A stretch of DNA of 64,000 bases from Paenibacillus radicis (ex Xue et al. 2023) (GCF_024722015.1 NZ_JANQBD010000009.1:1-64000), one strand, 5' to 3'. Shown: positions 19,377-28,199, counted from the stretch's first letter. Translations and numbers: made by a program. Notes: generated from the letters alone by a model not told the origin.

Positions 19377-20135
19377 ATGGGTTACATAGATCAGGTAGAT
19401 CGTTTACAAATTCGCAGATATGAGACACGTAAGGAAATGGGAGAAGCAGTAGCTGCTGGCTTAGCGGATAAAATGATTGAGCTTCTTACTATAAAAGAAA
19501 CAATCGCCGTGATCTTTGCTTCCGCACCTTCGCAGAATGAATTCCTTGGCGCTTTGCAATCTATTGACAATATACCGTGGGAGCGTGTCATCTGCTTTCA
19601 TCTGGATGAATACGTGAGCCTGTCCGCTGAAGCTCCGCAAAGCTTCTCTCGTTACTTAATGGATACATTGTTTAACCGCCGCAAGCCGAAGCAGTTTCAC
19701 GCTATTGATGGGTTGAACGATCCTGCTGCGGAATGTGCACGTTATTCGGCGCTGCTGGCTGCGCAACCGATTGATATCGCTTGTATTGGCATTGGAGAAA
19801 ATGGACACATCGCCTTTAACGACCCCCATGTTGCGGATTTTCAAGATCCTAAAGCCGTCAAGGTTGTCTTGCTGGATGAGATTAGCCGACAGCAGCAGGT
19901 CAACGATGGCTGCTTTGCATCGCTAGGTGAAGTTCCTCTGGAAGCTATAACATTGACGATCCCGACAATCCTGTCAGCAGCTTCGATTTACTGCACCGTT
20001 CCTGGCGAGCGTAAAAGCTCGGCTGTCCGAGACGCCATTCAAGGACCTGTAGATGTCAGCTGCCCCGCCTCAGTATTAAGAAATGCTACCGCGGCATATA
20101 TGTACCTGGATAAAGAGAGCGCCTCGCTTCTATGA
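19377..20135 (+). CDS. NagB-like deaminase/isomerase (glucosamine-6-phosphate deaminase family)
   Basis: Member of the NagB/6-phosphogluconolactonase fold, 252 residues. It keeps the catalytic HLDEYVSL segment (Asp of DEY) and GIGENGHIAFNDP with the ring-opening His. It departs from true NagB elsewhere. The substrate-phosphate loop, usually ATGSTP, reads FASAPS here. The SRTRVV-like strand is DPKAVKVV. A lysine is kept in PGERKSSA. It could deaminate a different or non-phosphorylated amino sugar. The ATG follows AAGGGCTGGG. It is followed by the two permease genes. Confidence 0.8.
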   Translation: MGYIDQVDRLQIRRYETRKEMGEAVAAGLADKMIELLTIKETIAVIFASAPSQNEFLGALQSIDNIPWERVICFHLDEYVSLSAEAPQSFSRYLMDTLFNRRKPKQFHAIDGLNDPAAECARYSALLAAQPIDIACIGIGENGHIAFNDPHVADFQDPKAVKVVLLDEISRQQQVNDGCFASLGEVPLEAITLTIPTILSAASIYCTVPGERKSSAVRDAIQGPVDVSCPASVLRNATAAYMYLDKESASLL

Positions 20136-20165
20136 GTAAAGAAACCTATAGAGGGGGGATGGAAT

Positions 20166-21089
20166 ATGTCGATAAATAGGAAAAATAAGTTTCGGCTGAA
20201 GCCGGCCCATTGGTTCTGCATAGTAGGCTTGGCTCCGATCCTGATCTTGTACGGATACTTGCGGTTTATACCCATAATTAAAACCATGTATATCAGCTTC
20301 TTTGAATGGGATTTGGTATCTGATAAAAAACCTTTTGTAGGATTTGAAAACTTTGTCACGTTATTTCAAAGCGAAGCTTTTCTAATTTCACTTAAAAACA
20401 CTTCCATTATCGCTTTCGGCATTTTAATTTTCAGTGTACCCAGCGCTCTATTGATTGCTTACCTCCTTAGTAAAGGAGTGCGTTTTAAAGCGTGGTATGA
20501 AGCGTTCTATTTTCTGCCGGTAATAACGCCAATGGTTCCTGTAGCTGTAACCTGGAAATGGATACTTGATTCCAATCACGGATTGCTTAACTATTTTTTA
20601 TCATTCTTGGGTATAGCCAAGCAAGCTTGGCTGTTCGATCCTAAGCTGGCCATTGTTTCCGTCATTATGCTGACCGTATGGAAAACGATCGGTTATAATA
20701 TGATCATTTTCCTGGTTGGGATAACCGGAATTCCGAAGGATAATTATGAAGCGGCTTCGATTGATGGGGCGACAGGGGCCAAAGCCTTCTGGTATATTAC
20801 ACTCCCGCTCCTTAAACCGATTACGGCTTTCGTATCCATTATAACGATTATCCACGGCTACAATGTTTTCAGCCAAATCTACATTCTGGCTTCGGATATT
20901 CAAGGTTCCCCGGGATATGTGGTCAGGGTGCTTGTGTACGATATGATCGAAAATGCATTCCGGTATTACAAAATGGGCTACGCATCTGCTGAGGCCTTCA
21001 TACTATTCCTTATTGTGTTGGTTCTTACGTTGATTCAGCTGTGGCTTGCCCGTGAGAAAACTACGTCGAAAAAGGGGTTGAAATTATGA
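20166..21089 (+). CDS. Sugar ABC transporter permease (MalF-like, CUT1)
   Basis: An inner-membrane subunit of 307 residues with about six transmembrane helices, beginning with HWFCIVGLAPILILYGYL. The EAA loop that contacts the ATPase reads EAASIDGATGAKAFWYITLP. The ATG follows GAGGGGGGAT. It overlaps the next permease by four bases (ATGA). It works with the binding protein at 13791. No ATPase gene is present, so a shared MsmX-type ATPase elsewhere is expected. Confidence 0.93.
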   Translation: MSINRKNKFRLKPAHWFCIVGLAPILILYGYLRFIPIIKTMYISFFEWDLVSDKKPFVGFENFVTLFQSEAFLISLKNTSIIAFGILIFSVPSALLIAYLLSKGVRFKAWYEAFYFLPVITPMVPVAVTWKWILDSNHGLLNYFLSFLGIAKQAWLFDPKLAIVSVIMLTVWKTIGYNMIIFLVGITGIPKDNYEAASIDGATGAKAFWYITLPLLKPITAFVSIITIIHGYNVFSQIYILASDIQGSPGYVVRVLVYDMIENAFRYYKMGYASAEAFILFLIVLVLTLIQLWLAREKTTSKKGLKL

Positions 21090-21913
21090 GACAGCGAAAC
21101 AGGATTGCATCCTTTGCCAGTCTCCTTGTACTAACGGTTGGTGCCGTTATTATGATAATCCCCTTCTTATGGATGATTTCCACTGCGTTCAAGACATCTC
21201 CGGAATTGAATGTTTGGCCGCCCACGTTCATTCCGAATCAGTTCAATTTCAGTAACTTTGCCGCGGTATTCAAGGCTGCTCCCTTTCATCTATATTTTCT
21301 AAACAGCTTGAAGATGGCAACCTTTTCCGCAGCGGCAATAGTGTTCACCTCTATGCTGGCCGGCTATATTTTCGCCAAGTTTCGTTATTTTGGATTGGCC
21401 TTCCTGTTTTCCATCTTTTTATCAACCGCGATCGTACCTTTTGAAATCTATATGATACCTTTGTACTTACAAATGCAGCAGTTGGATTTGCTTAACAAGT
21501 TCACGGGTATGGTGATGCCTTATCTGGTTATGAGCTTCGGTATCTTTTTTATGAGACAAAATATCATTCAACAAATACCCGATGAAATTATTGAATCTGC
21601 AAGGGTCGAGGGTGCCTCTGAATGGAGAATCTTTTTCCAGATCGTGTTTCCTTTAATGACAGCGCCGATTAGTGCACTCAGTATATTTGCCTTTATAGAA
21701 GCGTGGAATTCATTCGTATGGCCTCTGCTCGTTGTTGGGGATAAGTCGTTGTTTACGATGGAGCTGGGATTGGCTATGTTCCAATCGACTTTCTCTATTG
21801 ATATGACAGTGATGTCAGCCGGGTCGGTCATCTCGATTATCCCGATTATGATTGTGTTCATTTTCCTGCGAAAATATATTATTCAGAGCGTTAGTATGAC
21901 GGGAAGCAAGTAG
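21086..21913 (+). CDS. Sugar ABC transporter permease (MalG-like, CUT1)
   Basis: Second membrane subunit of the importer, 275 residues with six predicted helices, starting ASLLVLTVGAVIMIIPFLWM. It has the EAA loop ESARVEGASEWRIFFQIVFP. The start overlaps the stop of the preceding permease, indicating translational coupling. Confidence 0.93.
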   Translation: MRQRNRIASFASLLVLTVGAVIMIIPFLWMISTAFKTSPELNVWPPTFIPNQFNFSNFAAVFKAAPFHLYFLNSLKMATFSAAAIVFTSMLAGYIFAKFRYFGLAFLFSIFLSTAIVPFEIYMIPLYLQMQQLDLLNKFTGMVMPYLVMSFGIFFMRQNIIQQIPDEIIESARVEGASEWRIFFQIVFPLMTAPISALSIFAFIEAWNSFVWPLLVVGDKSLFTMELGLAMFQSTFSIDMTVMSAGSVISIIPIMIVFIFLRKYIIQSVSMTGSK

Positions 21914-21962
21914 TTAAAGGCTCAACACAATACTACACAATTCAATGATAATGAGGTGAACA

Positions 21963-23219
21963 ATGAACAAGCTGTTGCCATTTTATCAGGATCATGTGCA
22001 GCATGTACTGCTTCCCTTTTGGATGAGAGCGCTTGATGACAAGCACGGGGGTGTGTACACCTGCTTCAACAATTTAGGGAGTGAAATGATAGGCACGGAC
22101 AAATATACATGGTCGCAAGGTCGGTTCATATGGCTGCTGGCGAAATTATCAAATCTGTGCAGCAAAGGGCTGTTACATGGGGACGCTGATTTTTATTTGC
22201 AGCATGCACGAAAAACGGTCGATTTTTTACAGCAGCATGTGTTTATGGAGAATGGAAACTGTGCTTATGTATTGTCCGAGTCGGGTGAAAAGAAGGAATT
22301 GGCAGCGGGGGAAGGCTATGACACGAGCTTTTATGCCGATTGCTTTGTAGTTCTGGGCTTTGCCCAATATGCTGTAACGGCCCACGATTCGGAGGTGCTT
22401 AAAGCTGCCCTGCGGCTGTATCATCGCATTGATGAAAGGTTGGCCGATGGAGATATACGCAGCGAGCCGTATCCCATCCCGGATGGATATAAGGCGCATT
22501 CCGTATCCATGATAATGCTGAACGTTTCGCAGGAGCTTGCTGATGCGTTGGAGATTTTCCATCATGAAGAAGCAGCGGAAATACGCAGGAAAAGCAGTGC
22601 CTATATGGATGAGATTATGGAATGCTTCCTTGACTCGGACGGTTTAATACGGGAAATGCTTCCAGCTAATCCAAGCGATAGCGATACATTGCTCAGTACA
22701 CACATCACACCCGGGCATTCCCTGGAATGTATGTGGTTCGTCATGCACGAAGCGGGAAAATTAGGCCGTACAGAGCTGATTCCTAAAGCGATACAAGCTG
22801 TGAAGCGGGCTGTACAGCTAGGCTGGGACTCCGAATATGGAGGATTGTTCCGCTATGTCGACCGCAAGGACGGAGCCCCGCAGGGACGTAAAGCAGGCGG
22901 ACGTTATGAAGGACTCGTTTGCGACACCTGGGATATGAAAATTTGGTGGCCTCACTCGGAGGCGCTGTATGTGCTGCTGCTTGCACACAAGCTGACGGGG
23001 GACACCGAATGTCTTGAAAAATATGAACAGATGCATGATTACGTGTTCCGTACCTTCCCTAATTCCGATCCCTCCATAGGGGAATGGGTCCAGATTCGCA
23101 ATCGTAGAGGAGATCCGGTGCAGAAGACGGTCGCTCTGCCGGTCAAGGATCCTTATCACATTATGCGCAATGCTTTGCTAATCATTGAATTGCTGTCTGA
23201 TGAGTCAGTGAATAAGTAA
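21963..23219 (+). CDS. AGE-family sugar 2-epimerase (N-acylglucosamine 2-epimerase-like)
   Basis: An (alpha/alpha)6-barrel protein of 418 residues, the usual AGE length. Known members interconvert GlcNAc and ManNAc, glucose and mannose, or cellobiose units by C2 epimerisation. Motifs include YTWSQGRFIWLLAKL, the HSVSMIM histidine, TPGHSLECMWFVMHE and the WDMKIWWPHSEALY segment that lines the active site. The ATG follows GAGGTGAAC. In this operon it would feed an N-acyl-mannosamine-like compound into the NagA/NagB-like steps. Confidence 0.87.
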   Translation: MNKLLPFYQDHVQHVLLPFWMRALDDKHGGVYTCFNNLGSEMIGTDKYTWSQGRFIWLLAKLSNLCSKGLLHGDADFYLQHARKTVDFLQQHVFMENGNCAYVLSESGEKKELAAGEGYDTSFYADCFVVLGFAQYAVTAHDSEVLKAALRLYHRIDERLADGDIRSEPYPIPDGYKAHSVSMIMLNVSQELADALEIFHHEEAAEIRRKSSAYMDEIMECFLDSDGLIREMLPANPSDSDTLLSTHITPGHSLECMWFVMHEAGKLGRTELIPKAIQAVKRAVQLGWDSEYGGLFRYVDRKDGAPQGRKAGGRYEGLVCDTWDMKIWWPHSEALYVLLLAHKLTGDTECLEKYEQMHDYVFRTFPNSDPSIGEWVQIRNRRGDPVQKTVALPVKDPYHIMRNALLIIELLSDESVNK

Positions 23220-23237
23220 GTAAGAAAAATAAGGGGA

Positions 23238-23252
23238 CGCGGGAAAACCGCG
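23238..23252 (+). promoter_or_regulatory. Small intercistronic hairpin
   Basis: CGCGG-GAAAA-CCGCG forms a compact perfect hairpin between the epimerase and the next gene. It has no T-run and is probably a processing or stability element. Confidence 0.55.
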
Positions 23253-23284
23253 ACTCCTAACCCAATCGACAGGAGCGAAAGCCT

Positions 23285-24775
23285 ATGGAAGCGCGCTTGC
23301 TGCTTGGCTCCGCCAAGGCGGACATTACTCCGGAAAGGCCTATACCTTTGGCGGGGTTTGCTCATCGCCAAGGGACGTTCGAATCCGTTAAACACCCGCT
23401 TCATGTGCGGGTTTTTTTCTTTAAGCAAGAGGAGGCAGGGAGCACTTCTATACGATTGAATTCAGAACAGGATGAATCCCATAGGATGGCCTGGTCGGCA
23501 CAAGCACTGCTCCTATCCGCTGATTTGATCTGGTGGGGCAGCGAACGACTTGAAGGCTTAAGGCAGCAATTGGGGCGACGATGGGGATTCAAGAGTGAAG
23601 AGATAGTATTCCATGCTACCCATAATCATTCAGGTCCACAGACGAGTGGTGCTTTCACTTCATCAATCGGCAAGCCTGACCCAGCCTATATTTCCTTCTT
23701 GGAAGCAGCCATACTGACTGCCGTTGAAGAGGCAGCTTCCACATTTGAGCCTGTAACGGTGGAGAGCGGCCGGGGGGAGTGCCACATGGGCATTAACCGT
23801 AGAAAGTGGGTGAATGGTCAGATCTTCATGGCTCCTAATGCAAGCGGCGCTACAGACCCCGCTGTTACAGTTACACGGTTTAACAAGCTTATAGGTGGAG
23901 AGACGAAAGCGCTGCTGGTTCATTATTCTTGTCATCCGACGACAACAGGAGACAACGACGTTTCTTCGGAATTTCCGGGGATTGCGATGGAGCTTCTGGA
24001 GCATGCCATTGGGGGGGATGCAATCGCAGCTTTTGTACAAGGCTTTTGTGCCGATGTACGGCCTGCCCTAGTTGAAGGAGAGAGCTTCTTCCGCGGAGGC
24101 GACAAGCATGTAGAGCAGCTGGGAAGAATGCTGGCTGATGAGGTGCTTGCCGTGCTGGGAAGGCCTATGGCTCAGCTTCCCCCTGCAGTGCTTAGCGGAC
24201 GGCAATTGACGGTCCCTCTTCCGTTTCAAGCTGTGCCCACTCCGAAGGAGCTTAAAGAAATGGCCGAGGTGGCTTTGCACTCTATCGAGAGAAGTGTGGC
24301 AGAATCCAATTCAGAATTGGTGATAGATGCTGATTCGATTCCACCTTCTGCTGACAAGTCCCCTTCACAGCATTCTGACGCAGCTGTTGCCAATCCGCAG
24401 CTTCTGAAGCTGCAGCCGGAAATTATTATCGAGTGGAGCAGGCTGCTGCTCAGCGAGCCGGAACGGCTGCGTGCGGCAGCCGATTTGGAGATGACCCTGC
24501 TGACACTTGCAGAGGGCTGCTCCATCCTCGCCGTAAATGCTGAAATGTCCGTTCATTACGGACTATGGGCAAAGCAGCTTCTGGGTAATGGAGTGATGCC
24601 GACAGGATACAGCAATGGGATGATCGGTTACGTGCCAACTTCCTCCCAAATTGACGAAGGTGGATACGAAGCGCACGACTCAACCTATTATTTTGGCCTT
24701 CCGGGACCGTTCGCCCATGAACTGGAATCATCGATTTATGAAGCCATAAAGCAGTTCCGTTCTCATAAGGAATAA
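23285..24775 (+). CDS. Neutral/alkaline ceramidase-family (PF04734-like) hydrolase
   Basis: A 496-residue protein that resembles the catalytic domain of neutral ceramidases: N-terminal GSAKADITPERPIPLAGF, zinc-site motif HATHNHSGP (residues 110-118), a second His in SCHPTT (217), and LAVNAEMSVHYG and YSNGMIGYVPT near the end. It has no signal peptide and lacks the C-terminal immunoglobulin-like domain of true ceramidases. Where bacterial ceramidase has its nucleophilic serine (GDVSPN), this protein reads ADVRPA (Arg259). It is therefore unlikely to be a ceramidase; a cytoplasmic metal-dependent amidase or deacylase on an N-acyl sugar fits the neighbours, as inference. The ATG follows CAGGAG. 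Confidence 0.8.
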   Translation: MEARLLLGSAKADITPERPIPLAGFAHRQGTFESVKHPLHVRVFFFKQEEAGSTSIRLNSEQDESHRMAWSAQALLLSADLIWWGSERLEGLRQQLGRRWGFKSEEIVFHATHNHSGPQTSGAFTSSIGKPDPAYISFLEAAILTAVEEAASTFEPVTVESGRGECHMGINRRKWVNGQIFMAPNASGATDPAVTVTRFNKLIGGETKALLVHYSCHPTTTGDNDVSSEFPGIAMELLEHAIGGDAIAAFVQGFCADVRPALVEGESFFRGGDKHVEQLGRMLADEVLAVLGRPMAQLPPAVLSGRQLTVPLPFQAVPTPKELKEMAEVALHSIERSVAESNSELVIDADSIPPSADKSPSQHSDAAVANPQLLKLQPEIIIEWSRLLLSEPERLRAAADLEMTLLTLAEGCSILAVNAEMSVHYGLWAKQLLGNGVMPTGYSNGMIGYVPTSSQIDEGGYEAHDSTYYFGLPGPFAHELESSIYEAIKQFRSHKE

Positions 24776-24800
24776 AAAGATAGAAAGAAGGAGGTGTACC

Positions 24801-25994
24801 ATGTCAATCGAGACAGCCGTAACAGAAATTAGGGGAAAGCTAGTAACAACGGGGGAATCGGTTCTTATAGAACTGGAAGGAGGGCGAATTGCCAAGATAT
24901 CTCCATCCAGTCACCAGGAACCTGATAATGATGAGCTGTGGATCGCACCGGGCTTGATCGACTTGCAGATCAACGGGTATGCCGGTTACGATGTTAATCT
25001 TTCCGATTCCTCTATGGAAGAGCGCATTGAAACTATCCGGCTAATGGTTGATAAGGTGCTGGCAAGCGGAGTGACTTCCTTTTGCCCAACCATTATTACA
25101 GCTGGTTATGAACAAATCAACGATACCTTGACTGCGCTGCGACTAGCCTGCGAACGATATACGGTGGTTGACGAGACAATCGTCGGGATTCATATGGAGG
25201 GGCCGTATTTGTCCGATCAGGATGGTCCAAGGGGAGCGCACCCGAAGGAGCATATCCGTGACCCGGAATGGACGGAATTTACGAATTGGCAGCATGCCTC
25301 TGGCGGCCGTATTCGAGTGGTTACAATCGCTCCTGAGCGAAGCGGGGCTCTTGCCATGATTCGCGAGCTCGCAAGGGAGGGGATATTGGTGTGCATCGGG
25401 CACACAGCTGCTACTCATGAAGAGATTGCGGCAGCTGTTGATGCAGGAGCTCGCATGTCTACGCATCTCGGTAATGCGGCCCACCTTCAGCTGCCTCGGC
25501 ATCCCAATTATATATGGTCTCAATTGTCGGAGGACCGGTTATCCGCGAGTATTATTGCGGACGGTCATCATCTGCATCCATCCGTTGTAAAGGTGATAGC
25601 GCGAGTTAAGCATGATCGGCTTGTGCTAGTCAGCGACGCTGTTCATCTTGCCGGGATGAAAGCAGGTATCTACAAGACGCATGTGGGAGGCGAAGTCGAG
25701 CTGCTGCCGTCGGGACGTTTGCAGATGGCTGCCAACCCGCTCATGCTTGCCGGTGCAGCCGTATCGTTGTCCGAATGCGTGCAATGCTTTATGCGGTTTA
25801 CGGGCGCCGAGCTGAGCGAGGCCGTCAGAATGGCTACGTTAAAGCCCGCTCAACTGCTTGGTGAGCAGCAGATTGGGGCCATTGAGGCAGGTTATTGGGC
25901 TGACCTGATCTTGCTCGCGTGGGATAAAAGGGAAGGCAGCATCAGTATCCGATCCGTTATTAAACGCGGCAAGCAAGTTCATAACATACAGTGA
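24801..25994 (+). CDS. nagA: N-acetylglucosamine-6-phosphate deacetylase-like amidohydrolase
   Basis: Amidohydrolase-superfamily protein of 397 residues whose family removes acetate from GlcNAc-6-phosphate. Motifs in order: WIAPGLIDLQINGYAGYD, the metal Glu in GIHMEGPYLS, His in CIGHTAATHEE, His in STHLGNAAH, and the catalytic Asp in LVSDAVHLAGM. The usual THLFNAM/HHREPG stretch is replaced by STHLGNAAHLQLPRHPN, so substrate may differ from canonical GlcNAc-6-P. The ATG follows AAGGAGGTG. It is the last gene of the LacI operon. No sugar kinase is encoded in the operon. Confidence 0.85.
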   Translation: MSIETAVTEIRGKLVTTGESVLIELEGGRIAKISPSSHQEPDNDELWIAPGLIDLQINGYAGYDVNLSDSSMEERIETIRLMVDKVLASGVTSFCPTIITAGYEQINDTLTALRLACERYTVVDETIVGIHMEGPYLSDQDGPRGAHPKEHIRDPEWTEFTNWQHASGGRIRVVTIAPERSGALAMIRELAREGILVCIGHTAATHEEIAAAVDAGARMSTHLGNAAHLQLPRHPNYIWSQLSEDRLSASIIADGHHLHPSVVKVIARVKHDRLVLVSDAVHLAGMKAGIYKTHVGGEVELLPSGRLQMAANPLMLAGAAVSLSECVQCFMRFTGAELSEAVRMATLKPAQLLGEQQIGAIEAGYWADLILLAWDKREGSISIRSVIKRGKQVHNIQ

Positions 25995-26072
25995 TTGTGC
26001 ATGCATTTGAATTGCAAACTCGAAGGCAGCCATAGTGCTTTCATGGGCATAACCGGACGATTCCCTATGAGC

Positions 26073-26121
26073 AATGGTCAGAGCACGGCTTGTTTGTAGC
26101 CCGATGTGCTGGTTGACCATT
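26073..26121. terminator. Inverted repeat between convergent operons
   Basis: AATGGTCA and AGCAC pair with GTGCT and TGACCATT around a loop of about 19 bases. It reaches into the stop codon of the reverse-strand permease. It may end transcription from either side, but there is no good T-run. Confidence 0.4.
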
Positions 26122-26947
26122 ATTTAAGCGCTCCTTCCGTAAGCCCCCCAATAATATACTTTTGAGTAAAGCCATATAAAATAATAATCGGGAGCATTGA
26201 AATAAAGAAACCGGCAAATGCCAAATTGTAATTGAAAGCATACTCACTTTTGAAATTATAAATGAAGAGCGGCAGCGTCCAATAATCCGGATGACGGTTC
26301 AGAATGATTAAGGGGAGCTGGAAGTCGTTCCAGATCCACAAGCTGTTCAAGATCAGAACGGTAGCGATGATAGGCAGCATAAGTGGGTATATAATCCGTG
26401 TAAAAGTCGTCCATACCCCGCTGCCGTCTATTTTGGAAGCTTCGTCAAGCTCCAACGGTATATTTTTGAGAAACCCGACACATAAGAATATGCCTTGAGC
26501 AAAGGCCAATGTAACATACATTACGATAAGTCCGTTTTGATCCAACAGCTTTAGATTGCTCATATGTCTGTATATGGGAAGCATAATGGCTTGGAACGGA
26601 ACGAAAATGCCGGACATCACAAATAAATATAAAAATTTATAGTAGGGCTTGGAAAAATTCCGCGAAATAGCGTAAGAGACCATTGGAATCAACAGCAGCA
26701 TGAGCAAGATAGAAAGTATAGTTACATAGACGGAATTTCCCACAAACTTAAAGAAATTAGCTTTATGAATGACCTCAACGAAATTGCCCATATAGAAGCT
26801 GGAAGGCAGAGCAAAAAAGCTTTTTGCAGTTTCGGCTGTTGTTTTCATAGCGATGGTCAGAGTCAAATACAAGGGTGCGAGCACAAAGCACATACCAACT
26901 ACGAGTACGAGATAGGACATTGTCCGAGATATTACGCTAGTCCTCAC
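26120..26947 (-). CDS. Carbohydrate ABC transporter permease (MalG-like)
   Basis: Last gene of the second, reverse-strand transporter operon. It has 275 residues with six hydrophobic helices, starting with the segment MSYLVLVVGMCFVLAPLYL, and the EAA loop DEASKIDGSGVWTTFTRIIY. The start overlaps the stop of the upstream permease by four bases. Its binding protein is the lipoprotein at 28200-29495. Confidence 0.92.
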   Translation of the reverse strand: MRTSVISRTMSYLVLVVGMCFVLAPLYLTLTIAMKTTAETAKSFFALPSSFYMGNFVEVIHKANFFKFVGNSVYVTILSILLMLLLIPMVSYAISRNFSKPYYKFLYLFVMSGIFVPFQAIMLPIYRHMSNLKLLDQNGLIVMYVTLAFAQGIFLCVGFLKNIPLELDEASKIDGSGVWTTFTRIIYPLMLPIIATVLILNSLWIWNDFQLPLIILNRHPDYWTLPLFIYNFKSEYAFNYNLAFAGFFISMLPIIILYGFTQKYIIGGLTEGALK

Positions 26948-27867
26948 AGCTGTCCGGCCTCCTTGCGGTTCAACAATTTGATTTGGATAAAGGAAATCGT
27001 AGCTATCATCAGGAACACATAGATGGCTTCCGCGGTACCGTAGCCGAATTTCATCTCCGTCATCCCATGCTTATAGATCAGGAAGCCCATCGACTCCGTC
27101 GCATGTGCAGGACCACCATCCGTCATAGCGACGATATAATCGAACACGGTGAGAGCACCTTTGATGGCAATGACTAAATTAACCGTCAGCATCGGGATCA
27201 GGAAGGGGACCGTGACAGAGAAAAAGCGTTGTACCGGGGTTGCCCCATCAATGACAGCGGCTTCTTTTAAATCTTTGGGAACACTCGAAAGTCCTGCAAT
27301 AAAGATAACCATTGGCGTTGCAATTCCATGCCATATATTCGTAAGGGCAATTCCATACATGGCAGTATTTTTATTTCCCAGTATGTTTTTGGACAGCCAC
27401 TCCAGGGAAAGCGCCTCTCCTAAATGAGGAAGTACGGAATAAAAGACTTGATTGAAAATTAGGCCGACTGTAAGCATGCTTAATACGGCTGGAAAGAAAA
27501 ATATGGACCGGAAGAAACCGCGAAGCTTCAGGCTGCCGCTTAATAAAATGGCCAATACTAACGCGATCAGCAGTTTAATGACAACGACCAGAGATGTATA
27601 GAGGAAAGTAAATTTCATGGAATCGATAAATCGGCTGTCTTTCATAATGTTAATGTAGTTATTCAGCCCAACGAAACGAAACGATTTGGAAAAGCCGTCC
27701 CAATTCGTCATGCTGTAGAAGAATCCCATCCCTACCGGGAACAGAAAAAAAACAATATATAACAATAGGGTGGGCAATGTGAGCAAAAAGAAAATGAGCC
27801 CTGCCTTGCTTGCAGTTATCGACTTTTTCTTTTTTACAGAGAGCCCTGTATTGGGTACAACCTCCAT
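26944..27867 (-). CDS. Carbohydrate ABC transporter permease (MalF-like)
   Basis: A membrane subunit of 307 residues with about six helices, starting with AGLIFFLLTLPTLLLYIVFF. The EAA loop is EAAVIDGATPVQRFFSVTVP. The ATG at 27867 follows TATGGAGGTGG. It lies 332 bases downstream of the binding-protein stop; the gap contains a tandem hairpin repeat and a terminator, which would lower permease expression relative to the binding protein. Confidence 0.92.
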   Translation of the reverse strand: MEVVPNTGLSVKKKKSITASKAGLIFFLLTLPTLLLYIVFFLFPVGMGFFYSMTNWDGFSKSFRFVGLNNYINIMKDSRFIDSMKFTFLYTSLVVVIKLLIALVLAILLSGSLKLRGFFRSIFFFPAVLSMLTVGLIFNQVFYSVLPHLGEALSLEWLSKNILGNKNTAMYGIALTNIWHGIATPMVIFIAGLSSVPKDLKEAAVIDGATPVQRFFSVTVPFLIPMLTVNLVIAIKGALTVFDYIVAMTDGGPAHATESMGFLIYKHGMTEMKFGYGTAEAIYVFLMIATISFIQIKLLNRKEAGQL

Positions 27868-27906
27868 AGTCCACCTCCATACGTTCTAACCTAATTGAAA
27901 TCATAG

Positions 27907-27943
27907 AAAAACCCCCTGGACACGGATCTGCTTGCCTCGGGGG
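27907..27943 (-). terminator. Intra-operon terminator ahead of the permeases
   Basis: On the reverse strand CCCCC (27943-27939) pairs with GGGGG (27916-27912) and is followed by TTTTT. The stem is short and the loop long, so partial read-through into the permeases is plausible. Confidence 0.5.
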
Positions 27944-27950
27944 CTATGTT

Positions 27951-28186
27951 TATAATATCAGACTCTATAAGTTTTCAGCGGAGCTGAACAAGTCGGATAT
28001 TGCAAGAAAAGCTACAACTTAGACACGAATGTATCTTCCCTGAAAGTGCTTCGATCAGAAGCTTTTCTTATAATATCAGACTCTATAAGTTTTCAGCGGA
28101 GCTGAACAGGTCGGATATTGCAAGAAAAGCTACAACTTAGACACGAATGTATCTTCATCGAAAGAGCTTCGATCGGAAGCTTTTCT
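27951..28186. repeat. Tandem 118-bp repeat with hairpins
   Basis: Two head-to-tail copies, 27951-28068 and 28069-28186, differ at only a few positions. Each contains TCAGC-GGA-GCTGA and GCTTC-GATC(A/G)-GAAGC hairpins, and a longer pairing between AAGAAAAGCT and AGCTTTTCTT. It fills the gap between the binding-protein stop and the permeases of the reverse-strand operon. It holds no gene. Confidence 0.9.
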
Positions 28187-28199
28187 TATATCATTCCAA

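Noticed and set aside
25995-26119. Gene remnant in the convergent gap after the NagA-like gene
   Set aside because: Short frames there lack start signals and similarity; the gap is best explained by an inverted repeat between converging operons.
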